From positions 186,001 to 250,000 of the forward strand of contig JANWKT010000017.1 in assembly GCA_025451235.1 (NCBI GenBank): a DNA stretch of 64,000 nt, given 5' to 3'. Below are positions 1-9,118 of this stretch, one piece after another. The first letter of the stretch is position 1. Every line of letters starts with the position of its first letter. A program made the translations under genes and the position numbers. The notes beneath the pieces were generated by a model. That model searched no databases. It saw only the letters and a list, made by a program, of their open reading frames with translations, and was not told the origin of the DNA. Source of the DNA: Flavobacteriales bacterium. GTDB taxonomy: Bacteria > Bacteroidota > Bacteroidia > CAIKAF01.

Positions 1-23
1 CTTTTATAGAATCAAAAAAAGCA

Positions 24-1334
24 TTAGAACTTGCCCTTGTTATCTAAAAAATATTGCCAAAGTTGCAGAAACTTTTCGGCCGATCTTTTAATAGGAGCAA
101 GATCTGTTCCTTCTTTTTCCATTATCCTCCACTGTGATCCCAGCAAACCTGGATGGGCCAATCCCTGGGTCTCGATAGGTTCGGTAATAGAATCTGGAAG
201 GGTTTTATAGCAGCCCTCTTCACCATACCTGGGACGACTGTGGTTCAGCCAACCATTAAAATCACTTTGAAAACCTATGCAATAATTTACTTTTTCTGCC
301 TCCGATAAAGAATCATGATAACCTAACTGAGGGTGCTTTTCTATAAAGTCTTTGACGGCCAGGTAAGTGAATTGATAAGAGTCCAGAGATCCTTCGCAAT
401 ATAATTCAAGGCTGTCGATCTGTTTTTTATACTTTTCATCCGGGTTATAAGGCATGCACGAGTATCCACTAATCGGCAATGAAACAAAACCATTGTTTTG
501 ATAGATCTTCAAAATATCTTCCTCATCCAGGGCACGAGCATGATGCTGAATGGGCTTAAAACCATCGTGAGTTGATAAAGGAGGGATCCCATGGGCTTCC
601 ATTACCGCCAAGGCATCTTTCCTGGTTTGATCATTCATATGGGTAACATCTGTCATAATACCGGCATTTGCCAGCCAGACAATGGTATTTTTTCCATGCT
701 CCGTTAAACCGATCTCCTTCTTGGTATCACAGGTGGCTTCTATGTTAATGATCCTGGTGGGAATTCCGGGAAGAACAGCTGCCCCACCATATTCACAGTC
801 TACCAAATGGATCAGGGTAATAAAACTAACGCCTTGCTCTGCCCAGAAATTGGCATCTTCCTGGCTTTTGATCAACTCTTTTCCCCCTTCAATAGAATGG
901 ATAATAATTGTTTTGTTGGTTGTTTTCAGATAATCTCTTACCTGCTGCGGATTTTTGGCAACTACAAAAAATTCAGCATTCTCTTCAGCAAATTTGTTTA
1001 CATAGTTGATCTGTTTAAGAATGGTCTTCCTGGCTTTGTCAGGATCACCAATATATTCGCTGTTCAACGAACCATTTACCATAATGCGGAGCCCCTGATT
1101 GTTCTTAAAAAAATTAGCATAGTTCACATTATTGAACTGATGCTGATAACTCAGGTCAGGTGGATCCTTTTCATCGAAGAACAACAATCCTTTACCAAAA
1201 AAGGAATAAGGAACATGCATGGTGGTATGGATCTGGAGGTCGATATATTCATTTACTATCTGCGACTTTGCCGAACCAATCAGGCAAGGGGAAAACAAAA
1301 GAGTAAAGAGGATTATACATTTTTTCCTGATCAT
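24..1334 (-). CDS. M19-type (renal/membrane) dipeptidase-like secreted hydrolase
   Basis: Predicted exported zinc hydrolase of the membrane dipeptidase (peptidase M19) family, about 436 residues. The SIEGG metal-site motif, a GLTEHG...DVTHM segment matching the family GLS.FG...DLSH motif, a following STHDG (family SHS), and a C-terminal GFQSDFNG matching GG/TDFDG are all visible. The start at 1334 gives a clean signal peptide ending near SAKSQ; an upstream ATG at 1379 would add 15 residues in front of it. Odd point: the usual first metal-binding HxD appears as IHTTMH, so one metal ligand may be lost or replaced. It is the last gene of a minus-strand run and stands about 60 bp downstream of the next gene. 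Confidence 0.75.
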   Translation of the reverse strand: MIRKKCIILFTLLFSPCLIGSAKSQIVNEYIDLQIHTTMHVPYSFFGKGLLFFDEKDPPDLSYQHQFNNVNYANFFKNNQGLRIMVNGSLNSEYIGDPDKARKTILKQINYVNKFAEENAEFFVVAKNPQQVRDYLKTTNKTIIIHSIEGGKELIKSQEDANFWAEQGVSFITLIHLVDCEYGGAAVLPGIPTRIINIEATCDTKKEIGLTEHGKNTIVWLANAGIMTDVTHMNDQTRKDALAVMEAHGIPPLSTHDGFKPIQHHARALDEEDILKIYQNNGFVSLPISGYSCMPYNPDEKYKKQIDSLELYCEGSLDSYQFTYLAVKDFIEKHPQLGYHDSLSEAEKVNYCIGFQSDFNGWLNHSRPRYGEEGCYKTLPDSITEPIETQGLAHPGLLGSQWRIMEKEGTDLAPIKRSAEKFLQLWQYFLDNKGKF

Positions 1335-1392
1335 AAGCCTGACAAAATTAAGGAAATAATCAGGTTTAGCATTGAGCAATAAGTGGAATCAC

Positions 1393-2244
1393 CTACCAGA
1401 TGATAATTTTTTTGGAGATCAGCATATCATTTACCTTGAACTCAAAAGTATATTCTTCTCCCTTGGCAAATTCGGAAATATTAATGCTGATATAAGGGAA
1501 ATCGGAATAGGAATGGTAATCTGTTTTTTCTCCTTTCGGATTTTGTATAGAAACCAATTTCAGGTCAACACTGTCTGCTTCAATGATCAATGACTCTCCG
1601 GCAGCACTGGGTTTTTTATAGGCCCTTACCTTTGATCCCAGGTCTACCTCCAGACTAACATAGCCTATATATAAAGCAAATAAAGCACCAGCAGGCTCTC
1701 CTTTGAATACACTGTCCATTACTGTTAGTGTATAGATCGGCCCTTTGATCCTGGTATCATTCCAACCGGATGTAGAACATTCATTGCAGCCTGCTACATT
1801 TCCATCTGGGGAAAGAATGGCCAATGGCTCACAGCTATTCATCACTCCTGCTTCTTTTATTTTATAATGCTCTCCATTTACATAGAGGATCATTTCTTCA
1901 TAATACTTATCGCTATACGATAAACCCGTAAAATTCAATTTTACTTCGGATACGGGCGGAGAAAAACTAAATGTATAACTTCCATTGCTGCATGAATAGT
2001 CTACCGTATTGTAGCCGATAAAATAAGGTCCTGTCTCCCCATTACAATACTTCTTGTCCCACATAATGGCTGTTTGACCTTTAGAAGTAACGTCTACTGT
2101 TATATCATTTATCTTTTGTGAGCCACTCAAGTGATTTACTCTTTGTAGTATTTGTCCATGCGTCATTGAAAAAAAACCGAATAGGAAAAGGAAGGATCCC
2201 ATTCGTATTTTGAGTTGTTTTTTTTCAGAATGATACATTTTCAT
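1393..2244 (-). CDS. Secreted protein of unknown function
   Basis: Unrecognised exported protein of 283 residues. The N-terminus has a basic region followed by a hydrophobic stretch (MGSFLFLFGFFSMTHG) before Gln, typical of a Bacteroidota signal peptide; an internal Met at codon 15 is an alternative start. Several cysteines (CNGE, CSNG, SCEP, CNEC) suggest disulphides outside the cytoplasm. The last residues (KGEEYTFEFKVNDMLISKKIIIW) resemble the end of a degenerate T9SS sorting domain, with a KKIII-type terminus, so surface export is possible. It lies between the M19-like hydrolase and a T9SS protein, all on the minus strand. No enzymatic motif was seen. Confidence 0.55.
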   Translation of the reverse strand: MKMYHSEKKQLKIRMGSFLFLFGFFSMTHGQILQRVNHLSGSQKINDITVDVTSKGQTAIMWDKKYCNGETGPYFIGYNTVDYSCSNGSYTFSFSPPVSEVKLNFTGLSYSDKYYEEMILYVNGEHYKIKEAGVMNSCEPLAILSPDGNVAGCNECSTSGWNDTRIKGPIYTLTVMDSVFKGEPAGALFALYIGYVSLEVDLGSKVRAYKKPSAAGESLIIEADSVDLKLVSIQNPKGEKTDYHSYSDFPYISINISEFAKGEEYTFEFKVNDMLISKKIIIW

Positions 2245-2355
2245 GCCTTATTTAATACAGAATTGTATTGTACAAAGATAGGGCCAAATACAGGAAGAGA
2301 ATAAAGCTCAGGAAGAATGTATCAACAACGGTTTGGTGATGAAACCAAGCCCTGT

Positions 2356-3660
2356 TTATTCAACCATGATGCGTTTAACAACGGTATTGGATGACGAATG
2401 GATCCGAAGGAAATACAAGCCCGCAGCTAAGCAGGAAATATCAATCCGCCGGTCTTCGATCTTTTGTTCAACCACCACTTCACCCATATTGTTTACCAGT
2501 TCGAGGGTTGAATTCTCTTCAATATCTCCAGCGATCATAAAATATTCGCTGGCTGGGTTTGGATAAATTTCTATGGCCGCTTGCTTAGGGACATCTATGG
2601 CAACTATTTGAGAATACTGAGTACTTCCATCAAAATCTACCTGTGATAAACGGTAATAACTGGTCCCTTCAAAAGGTGCATCGTCAAACTCCAGGTATTG
2701 CACTACCTCGTTGCTGTTGCCAGCCCCTTGTACCCGCATTAAGTCAGTAAAATGAACGGCATCCTGAGATCTCTCTACAATAAAATAATGATTATTGATT
2801 TCGGAGGCTGTAGCCCAGTCAAGCTTCACTCTTCCATGGTCATAGATTGCATTGAACGACAGTAATTCAACCGGTAAGGGTGCACCAAATATTCTATAGC
2901 TATACCAGGTAAAATCGGCTAGGTTAAACAACCATACATATCCGTTGGCCCAGGATACCCTGAAGGCGCTGGTGGTAACTGCAGCAGCTGGAAGCTGACT
3001 CATCCCTGCATAAGCTCCGGTAGCTTTGTTATAAAGGTATATTCTCTTATTTACGTAATCCAATAAGGCGATCTCCATGCCTGTGCAACCTGTATACATC
3101 ACCGTGTATACATTCATATTGCCCATGGCTACGGGGGTTCCTGTAAGCGCATAAGAACCTAGAAACGCATTTGTAGTTCTTGAATAGCGGTAAATGAGGC
3201 CGGCATTAAAATAAATGATTTCGTATGCTTGCCAATCCAGGTCGCCACAGGATTGAGCATTGGGCTGATTCATTCCTGGGAAAATAGTTAGCCCTGTATT
3301 CAGTGCATGCCCACTGCCGTTTAGGTTAGCCCTCCAGATCCCGGATGTATTGTATCCATTTCCTTCTAATTGGTTGGTGGTAGGATTCCACCACATGCCT
3401 CTCCAGTCAAAACCAGCAGTTGTATTAAATAAGGGAGCTCCAGCTGCCGTCCATGTTTCCAAGGGAAATGTTGAATTGCCTGCGCGGACTCCATAGTATA
3501 AATTTAAATTAGGATTATAGGCAACTCCGCTATTGTTAAAGCAATTGGTGTTTTGGTGCACCAGAAGGATCCCTGGTACTGCGTTTGGTAACAAACTGCA
3601 TTGAGCACTCACCAGCATGGATGTGGCCCAAAATAAAACCGGGAGCAATAATTTTTTCAC
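2356..3660 (-). CDS. T9SS type-A sorting domain-containing secreted protein
   Basis: Exported protein of 434 residues starting at a GTG (MKKLLLPVLFW...SAQ signal peptide). Residues 25-265 form aromatic/Gly-rich repeats (WNPTTNQL, YNKATGAY, WLFNLADFTW) that look like a beta-propeller or similar beta-rich fold. From about 268 it carries the linker seen in many Bacteroidota surface proteins (LPVELLSFNA...LDWATASEINNHYFIVERS), then a C-terminal sorting domain with the YPNPAS motif and a final KRIMVE. It should be secreted across the outer membrane by the T9SS and cleaved or anchored there. The linker and tail match the protein encoded at 23686-24792. Confidence 0.8.
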   Translation of the reverse strand: MKKLLLPVLFWATSMLVSAQCSLLPNAVPGILLVHQNTNCFNNSGVAYNPNLNLYYGVRAGNSTFPLETWTAAGAPLFNTTAGFDWRGMWWNPTTNQLEGNGYNTSGIWRANLNGSGHALNTGLTIFPGMNQPNAQSCGDLDWQAYEIIYFNAGLIYRYSRTTNAFLGSYALTGTPVAMGNMNVYTVMYTGCTGMEIALLDYVNKRIYLYNKATGAYAGMSQLPAAAVTTSAFRVSWANGYVWLFNLADFTWYSYRIFGAPLPVELLSFNAIYDHGRVKLDWATASEINNHYFIVERSQDAVHFTDLMRVQGAGNSNEVVQYLEFDDAPFEGTSYYRLSQVDFDGSTQYSQIVAIDVPKQAAIEIYPNPASEYFMIAGDIEENSTLELVNNMGEVVVEQKIEDRRIDISCLAAGLYFLRIHSSSNTVVKRIMVE

Positions 3661-3835
3661 TTCTTGGGATGGTTTTAAAGGATAATGCTAATAAAATTTT
3701 GGCAGATTTCCAAATACCCAAAAGGGGTAAAGCTGCAAATAAGCAAATTAGATAAATGAGATGGAAACAGGGGGTGTTTAAATCCTAAAACTTAAAGAGC
3801 AAACGATAGGGACCAAAACGTTTGTAGATATGATC

Positions 3836-4339
3836 TTATTCAGTGAGTGCCTCTGTAACATATTTATCAATATTGGCCTTGTCTTTTTTCAATTTTTCAA
3901 GCACCGCCTCTTTTTTGGGCTTGCTCTTTTCATAGCAGGCAAGTACACTTAAAAGTCCGGCTTTGGTTGCTGAATTATTGGTAAAGGTTGAAGGGTTTTC
4001 GATCACATTTCTGCTAAAACTAGCCATAAAAACAATCAAAAGGTCAGGGTTCTTTTCGAAGTACGACAGGAGCTTGTTGGTTACAGTGATACTCACTGTT
4101 GGACTACCTGTGACCCATTGAAGTACAAAGGCATTCGCCTCTTTTCTTTTTTCAATATTGGTCTCTAGCGGGGTTTCCTCTAACCACTTGGCGGCATTTA
4201 CCACATCAGGCTCATAGCTTTTATAATCTTCTGGTGAAGTAAGGATGGGGCTTTTGGGAACGGTAAAATAATCGGTTTGGGAAAAGGATAATGTGGCATA
4301 GGAGGCCAGCAGGAACATGATATAAACTGATTTTTTCAT
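3836..4339 (-). CDS. Exported protein of unknown function next to SCO/DUF420 genes
   Basis: A 167-residue protein with a signal peptide (MKKSVYIMFLLASYATLSFSQ). The mature part is mostly helical with a Lys/Glu-rich C-terminus and no cofactor motif. It is encoded 23 bp downstream of the small membrane protein at 4363-4623 on the same strand, so it is probably the last gene of the SCO/DUF420 operon. A role in respiratory chain biogenesis is only an inference from this position. Confidence 0.6.
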   Translation of the reverse strand: MKKSVYIMFLLASYATLSFSQTDYFTVPKSPILTSPEDYKSYEPDVVNAAKWLEETPLETNIEKRKEANAFVLQWVTGSPTVSITVTNKLLSYFEKNPDLLIVFMASFSRNVIENPSTFTNNSATKAGLLSVLACYEKSKPKKEAVLEKLKKDKANIDKYVTEALTE

Positions 4340-4362
4340 GGGATCGATGTGATGAATTGAAA

Positions 4363-4623
4363 TTAAGAGTTTGAACTCTGTTCAGCCCTTTTTTGCTTTC
4401 TATATCTCCACCAAATAATTACAATCGACATCAGCAAAAGATAGGGAATCGCCATTAAGAACAGGATGCCTCTGTTCAAGGCCAACGCACTTTCTTTTTT
4501 ACCCTCTGTTGCAGTGGCAGCGGTCGCATTACACATGGCACATTGGGCCTCAGCCAGCATAGGAGATAGAAGCCAACAAGCGACGATAAGAAAAATGCCG
4601 ATATAGAGGTATCGTTGTTTCAT
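4363..4623 (-). CDS. Small membrane protein with CAMC motif, cytochrome oxidase maturation context
   Basis: An 86-residue protein if it starts at the ATG at 4623, which overlaps the stop of the DUF420 gene by one base (TAATG), a typical translational coupling arrangement. A signal-peptide-like segment is followed by a periplasmic CAMCNAT motif, a short loop and one strong transmembrane helix (near residues 52-72) with a basic cytoplasmic tail. The CxxC pair could bind metal or take part in thiol redox chemistry, which would fit its position downstream of SCO and DUF420, but this is inference. A longer reading frame to 4695 would run into the DUF420 gene and lacks a signal-like start. Confidence 0.6.
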   Translation of the reverse strand: MKQRYLYIGIFLIVACWLLSPMLAEAQCAMCNATAATATEGKKESALALNRGILFLMAIPYLLLMSIVIIWWRYRKQKRAEQSSNS

Positions 4624-5156
4624 TAGGTATAATAAGGCGAAATTAAAAAATAAACCACAACCCCGGTAATAGAAACGTATAACCATACAGGCCAAGTAAT
4701 CCTAGCCAATGCCTTATGCTTGGGGAATTCACTGATCAAAGCCCGATAGGCGGTAAGAAGAATAAAAGGCAAAATGATGGCTGCCAGTATAATATGTGAT
4801 CCCAGGATCAACAGGTAGATGCGCTTCATCGAGCCTTCCCCGCCAAATTTGGTTTCGCCGGTAAACAAATGATGACAGATATAAGAAACCAAGAACAGAA
4901 TAGACAAGGTCATGGCTGTTAGCATGATCTTTTTATGTAAATCCCTTTTTTTACTTTTAATGGATATCAGCCCTGCAATCAACAAAACAGAAACCAGGGA
5001 GTTAATGCATGCATTGATCTTTGCGAAGATATGTTTGTCAAATCCCAGGTCAACATCCAGTTTAACCCTGCCCAAGGCTACTATGGCGGCAAATATTACA
5101 AACGATACAACGAAGATGAGTAGTTTGGCCTTTTTATCATTCTTTTGTAGTTTCAT
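4623..5156 (-). CDS. DUF420 membrane protein, CtaM-like cytochrome oxidase assembly factor
   Basis: A 177-residue polytopic membrane protein with four to five predicted helices, conserved His residues in ICHHLFTGE and GSHIILA, and the family's typical ending near FPKHKALARITWPVWLYVSITGVVVYF. DUF420 proteins are related to CtaM/YozB, which are needed for haem-copper oxidase maturation. It is translationally coupled to both neighbours (stop/start overlaps at 5156 and 4623), forming a SCO-DUF420-CAMC operon. The oxidase subunits themselves are not in the window. Confidence 0.8.
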   Translation of the reverse strand: MKLQKNDKKAKLLIFVVSFVIFAAIVALGRVKLDVDLGFDKHIFAKINACINSLVSVLLIAGLISIKSKKRDLHKKIMLTAMTLSILFLVSYICHHLFTGETKFGGEGSMKRIYLLILGSHIILAAIILPFILLTAYRALISEFPKHKALARITWPVWLYVSITGVVVYFLISPYYT

Positions 5157-5809
5157 TATTTTTCCATTAATAAAAGTTTTACATCTGCTGCAATACTATC
5201 CGCTAGTTCTGCACGTGTACCATCGTAGGCACCCCTTACATATTTATGCTTGTCTATGAGGATCAAAAATCCGCTATGTAAATAGCCCCCTTCTGCCAAT
5301 GAATCTTTTTGCGCAAAAGCCATATAATAATTTTCACAAAGATCATAAATGGCATCCCGGTCTCCAGTTACAAAATTCCAGATGCTACTATCAGCATTGT
5401 TCTTTTGAGCATATGCCTTTAGTTTTGAAGGATCATCAAACTCAGGATCGATGGTATGTGATAAGATAGCAAATCCAGGCTCATCTTTTAATTTTTCCTG
5501 TACGATTGACAAGGTATTCGTCATTTTAGGGCATATACTGGGGCAGGATGTAAAAAAGAAATCAGCAATGTATACCTTGCCTTCATAATCTTTTTCGGTA
5601 ATGATTTTATTATCCTGGTTGATAAAGCTAAAGGGAGGAATAGAATTAAATACAGTGTCGTAAACGATCACACCATTTTCTGTTCTTTCGATGATTTCAT
5701 ATTCACCCATGTAGGGTAGTTTGGGCATATCCACCTGATGTTGGGGAGGATTTTTTTTACCACCACATGAGGCAAGAAAAAAAAGAGATAAGATCAAAAA
5801 CCTATTCAT
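5156..5809 (-). CDS. SCO1/SenC family copper chaperone lipoprotein
   Basis: Thioredoxin-fold protein of about 217 residues that delivers copper to the CuA site of cytochrome c oxidase. The N-terminus is a lipoprotein signal (lipobox FLASC, Cys15), so it is anchored to a membrane on the periplasmic side. The copper-binding pair lies in FTSCPSICPKM (Cys89 and Cys93) and the third ligand is the His in YLHSGFLILID. An ATG at 5809 is preferred over the in-frame TTG two codons upstream. It is the first gene of the coupled SCO-DUF420-CAMC operon. Confidence 0.88.
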   Translation of the reverse strand: MNRFLILSLFFLASCGGKKNPPQHQVDMPKLPYMGEYEIIERTENGVIVYDTVFNSIPPFSFINQDNKIITEKDYEGKVYIADFFFTSCPSICPKMTNTLSIVQEKLKDEPGFAILSHTIDPEFDDPSKLKAYAQKNNADSSIWNFVTGDRDAIYDLCENYYMAFAQKDSLAEGGYLHSGFLILIDKHKYVRGAYDGTRAELADSIAADVKLLLMEK

Positions 5810-5924
5810 CTGCAACCTTCAAAACAGGTGCAAATATAGTAATTTGTGGTGTAGCAATGATGGATAGATACCGAAGGAAGATTTTGGAGAATAGAGGAGG
5901 TGACCCAACTCGGAATGGCCACTC

Positions 5925-6224
5925 TTAATTCAGCGAAGGTTGAGGCATGCTTTGGTGTTGAGTTTCGCTGAACATGAGCTCATGGATCATATATTCAACA
6001 AAATAATCATATAAAGGCATACTGGAGATCATATTTCGAACCTGCGTTTTGCTGGCAGCAAAAGCGGTGATCCAAAGCTTCCCCTTGTCAGCTGAAAGAG
6101 AATAGGAAACAATAGCTCCCTTCTCCATCAATTTGTTGACCATATACCTTTGATGGGGTATTCTTTGTTCAAAGTCTTCCGTATAATTGTCCGGAAGATC
6201 TATTTCTATCATATAAGAGGTCAT
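5925..6224 (-). CDS. Small conserved protein, possibly muconolactone isomerase/YciI-like fold
   Basis: A 99-residue cytoplasmic protein with no signal peptide. The pattern MIEIDLP...HQRYMVNKLMEKGAIVSYSLSADKGKLWITAFAASKT...MPLYDYFVEYMIHEL alternates strands and helices in the order of a ferredoxin-like alpha/beta barrel such as muconolactone delta-isomerase or YciI proteins. No catalytic residue can be assigned. It is divergent from the helicase gene at 6304, so both promoters lie within 6225-6303. Confidence 0.55.
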   Translation of the reverse strand: MTSYMIEIDLPDNYTEDFEQRIPHQRYMVNKLMEKGAIVSYSLSADKGKLWITAFAASKTQVRNMISSMPLYDYFVEYMIHELMFSETQHQSMPQPSLN

Positions 6225-6303
6225 ATTGCGATGTTTTAATACTCATACAACTTATTTACGATAGCCCTGATTTATTGTAAATTCGTTACAAGATATATAT
6301 CAG

Positions 6304-8220
6304 ATGGTTAAAGTACACGAAGAAGTTGTGAATGATTTGCAAAATTTATTAACGCTGGTTGAAAAAGAGCGCCGCGAAGAATATATATACTATTTTGAAC
6401 ACCTTGCCAGACTTCCGATTCAGCAAAAAGTAAAGGAGGGTTATGCCTGGTATCCCATCTTCATAAAAGAGAGTGGGTATGGGCTGGGGGATTATCCATA
6501 CATAAAAATCGAATCCAAAGTATCCGAGGCCCTACACCAATTTAGTGGTGGGAAGCAGGTAAAAGTATATAATGTACTCGATGACAAAGAGTTTCTAATA
6601 GGTTCGGTGTATTATGTAGACGGGAATAGCATGAAAATCGTTTTTATGTTAGATGATTTACCAGACTGGGTAGAAGATGGCAAACTTGCAGTAGATGTGC
6701 TCTTTGACGATAAAACCTATAAGGAAATGGAAAAGGCCGTGAGAATGGTGATCAATGCCAAAAATTGCCGTCTGGCTGAATTGGCCAATATCTGCTACGG
6801 GCATTCGCCGGTGGAAATAGCCAAGGAAACCCATTATTATCAAAATGAAATATTGAATCCCTCCCAAAATGAGGCCGTGAATGCAATTATAATGGCAAAT
6901 GACCTGGCCCTGGTCCATGGGCCTCCGGGGACGGGTAAAACAACTACGTTGGTCGCTGCGATCCATGAAATGGTGAAGCGGGGAGAACAAATTCTCGTTT
7001 GTACCCCGAGCAATGCCGCAGCTGATCATATTGCCATTGAGTTGGGCTATAAAGGAATGAATGTGGTTCGTATCGGAAATGTATCACGTGTTTCCAATGA
7101 GCTTTTAAAATATACGGTAGAAGGACTGCTGGAAAATCACAACCGCCAAAAGGAATTGAGCGATTATAAATGGCGTGCTTTGGAGTATCGAAGAATGGCA
7201 TCCAAATACAAGAGAAATTTTGGTCAGGAAGAAAGAAAACAGCGCGATCTTTTATACAAAGAGGCCAAGGCGTTAAGCAATGAAGCCAGGATGCTGGAGG
7301 ATTATATGGTGGAAGACATTTTACAGATGGCCCAGGTGGTGATCACCACATTGGTGGGTGTTGAAAGCCGGTATTTGGAAAAAAGGAAATTCAAAACGGT
7401 CATTATTGATGAAGCAGCACAGGCGTTAGAACCAGCCACCTGGATCCCCATATGCAGGGCGGAAAAAATAATTATGGCAGGTGATCCCTTTCAGCTTCCT
7501 CCAACTGTAAAAAGTATAGAAGCTGCCAAAGGAGGCCTGAGCTTTACCCTGATGGAAAGGTGTATGAAAACACAGCCGGAAACCGCCCATCTTTTAAAGG
7601 TACAATACCGGATGAATGCCGAGATCATGGCGTTTCCGAACCTAAAATTCTATGAGGGAAAACTGGAAGCACATGAGACGGTTATTTCCCGAAGATTGAA
7701 CCTGCCAGAAATCAATAACGATCCTATCGAATTCGTAGACACTGCAGGATGTGGATTTGAGGAGGTTCAGGATGCCGAAACACTTAGTTTGTATAATGAA
7801 GGGGAAATAAAGGTGTTACTTCAGCATTTGGAAGAATGGAAGGAAGCCTTGAATAGTGAAAGACCTCCTAGCCTGGCCATTATTTCACCTTACCGACAAC
7901 AAGTAAAAAAGATTTCCGAAGAACTGATAAAAAGGGGAGAGCCCTATAACCGAATAAAAATAAACACAGTTGATGCTTTTCAAGGCCAGGAAAGGGATAT
8001 TATTTATATTTCTTTAGTTAGGTCTAATAATAACGGTGATATTGGCTTTCTGAAGGACTATAGAAGAATGAATGTGGCCATGACCAGGGCAAAAAAGAAA
8101 CTCATCATTATTGGAGATAGTGCCACCCTGAGCAACGATCGTTTTTATTCAGATTTTCTGGAGTTCTCCGAACAGAACGGATATCATAAAACGGCATGGA
8201 ATTACCTGTATTCAGACTAG
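6304..8220 (+). CDS. UPF1/SMUBP2-like superfamily 1 DNA/RNA helicase
   Basis: A 638-residue cytoplasmic helicase of the IGHMBP2/UPF1 type (SF1B). Motifs run in order: Walker A VHGPPGTGKTTT near residue 204, Ia TPSNAAADHI, DEAA box VIIDEAAQALE near 366, motif III AGDPFQLPPT, motif IV YRMN, motif V VDAFQGQERDIIYISLVRS, and motif VI RRMNVAMTRAKKKLIIIGD. The N-terminal 190 residues match the beta-barrel domain 1B region of this group. Such bacterial proteins are thought to unwind nucleic acid 5' to 3'; the cellular role is not settled. It is monocistronic or the head of a short transcript. Confidence 0.88.
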   Translation: MVKVHEEVVNDLQNLLTLVEKERREEYIYYFEHLARLPIQQKVKEGYAWYPIFIKESGYGLGDYPYIKIESKVSEALHQFSGGKQVKVYNVLDDKEFLIGSVYYVDGNSMKIVFMLDDLPDWVEDGKLAVDVLFDDKTYKEMEKAVRMVINAKNCRLAELANICYGHSPVEIAKETHYYQNEILNPSQNEAVNAIIMANDLALVHGPPGTGKTTTLVAAIHEMVKRGEQILVCTPSNAAADHIAIELGYKGMNVVRIGNVSRVSNELLKYTVEGLLENHNRQKELSDYKWRALEYRRMASKYKRNFGQEERKQRDLLYKEAKALSNEARMLEDYMVEDILQMAQVVITTLVGVESRYLEKRKFKTVIIDEAAQALEPATWIPICRAEKIIMAGDPFQLPPTVKSIEAAKGGLSFTLMERCMKTQPETAHLLKVQYRMNAEIMAFPNLKFYEGKLEAHETVISRRLNLPEINNDPIEFVDTAGCGFEEVQDAETLSLYNEGEIKVLLQHLEEWKEALNSERPPSLAIISPYRQQVKKISEELIKRGEPYNRIKINTVDAFQGQERDIIYISLVRSNNNGDIGFLKDYRRMNVAMTRAKKKLIIIGDSATLSNDRFYSDFLEFSEQNGYHKTAWNYLYSD

Positions 8221-8279
8221 TTAAGGCATTTTTACAATCCTATTTAAGGTTGTTTAAGTAGTTGAACCCATTGCCCTTA

Positions 8280-8309
8280 TTGGGCTTTCCGATTTTTTTA
8301 CTAGCTTTG
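8280..8309 (+). promoter_or_regulatory. Predicted Bacteroidota-type promoter of kdsB
   Basis: TTG at 8280-8282 and TAGCTTTG at 8302-8309 are separated by 19 bp, matching the primary sigma factor consensus of Bacteroidota (TTG, about 19-20 bp, TAnnTTTG). The kdsB start codon follows 31 bp downstream. Confidence 0.55.
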
Positions 8310-8339
8310 CCCCTCTAAAAGAAACAGGACCAACCAAAC

Positions 8340-9101
8340 ATGAGTCGAACGGTAGGGATTATTCCAGCCAGGTATTTAAGTACAAGATTTCCAGGGAAGC
8401 CTTTGGTTGACATTGGAGGAAAAAGTATGATCTGTAGGGTTTATGAGCAGTGTATTAAATCCAACGGTCTGCAAAAGGTGTATGTGGCAACGGATGACGA
8501 AAGGATTTTCAAGGAGGTAACTTCTAAAGGGGGGAAAGCCATTATGACCGATTCAATGGCCTTGAATGGGACCCTGAGATGTTTTGAGGCCTACGAACAG
8601 ATTATGGCAATGGATGGAGAATTTGACTATCTCATCAATATCCAGGGTGATGAACCATTTATTCAGCCAGAACAGATTACTGAACTTGCCCAACTCATCA
8701 GCACGACTTCCTGTTTGATCGGCACCTTGGTAAAGGAAATAACAGACCCTCAGGATCTTGTGGATGAAAACATTATTAAGGTGGTGATAAATGAGAAAAA
8801 AGAAGCTTTATACTTCAGCCGACAGACCATTCCGTACATTCGTGATGCCGAGAAACATACCTGGATGAAGAAATGGACGTTCCTGAAGCATATTGGCATA
8901 TATGCATTTAAAACAAGCGCTATTCCCTTGATAAAAGACCTGAAACCTACCCCTCTTGAAAAAGTGGAGAATCTGGAACAATTGAGATGGCTGGGGAATG
9001 ATCTGAAAATAGCGATTGCGTCTACTAATTTTCAAACCATTTCAATCGACACCCCTTCTGACCTGGAGAAAGCTCTATTATTCGTTCAATCAAATACTTA
9101 A
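8340..9101 (+). CDS. kdsB: 3-deoxy-manno-octulosonate cytidylyltransferase (CMP-Kdo synthetase)
   Basis: A 253-residue cytoplasmic enzyme that activates Kdo with CTP to CMP-Kdo for the lipopolysaccharide inner core. The N-terminus has the family nucleotide-binding signature IIPARYLSTRFPGKPL, followed by INIQGDEPFI (metal and CTP site) and SRQTIPYIR; length is as usual for KdsB. A good promoter precedes it, and the TPR and thioesterase genes follow within 17 bp and with overlap, so the three are probably co-transcribed. Confidence 0.93.
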   Translation: MSRTVGIIPARYLSTRFPGKPLVDIGGKSMICRVYEQCIKSNGLQKVYVATDDERIFKEVTSKGGKAIMTDSMALNGTLRCFEAYEQIMAMDGEFDYLINIQGDEPFIQPEQITELAQLISTTSCLIGTLVKEITDPQDLVDENIIKVVINEKKEALYFSRQTIPYIRDAEKHTWMKKWTFLKHIGIYAFKTSAIPLIKDLKPTPLEKVENLEQLRWLGNDLKIAIASTNFQTISIDTPSDLEKALLFVQSNT

Positions 9102-9118
9102 AAAACTATAAGCTAAAA

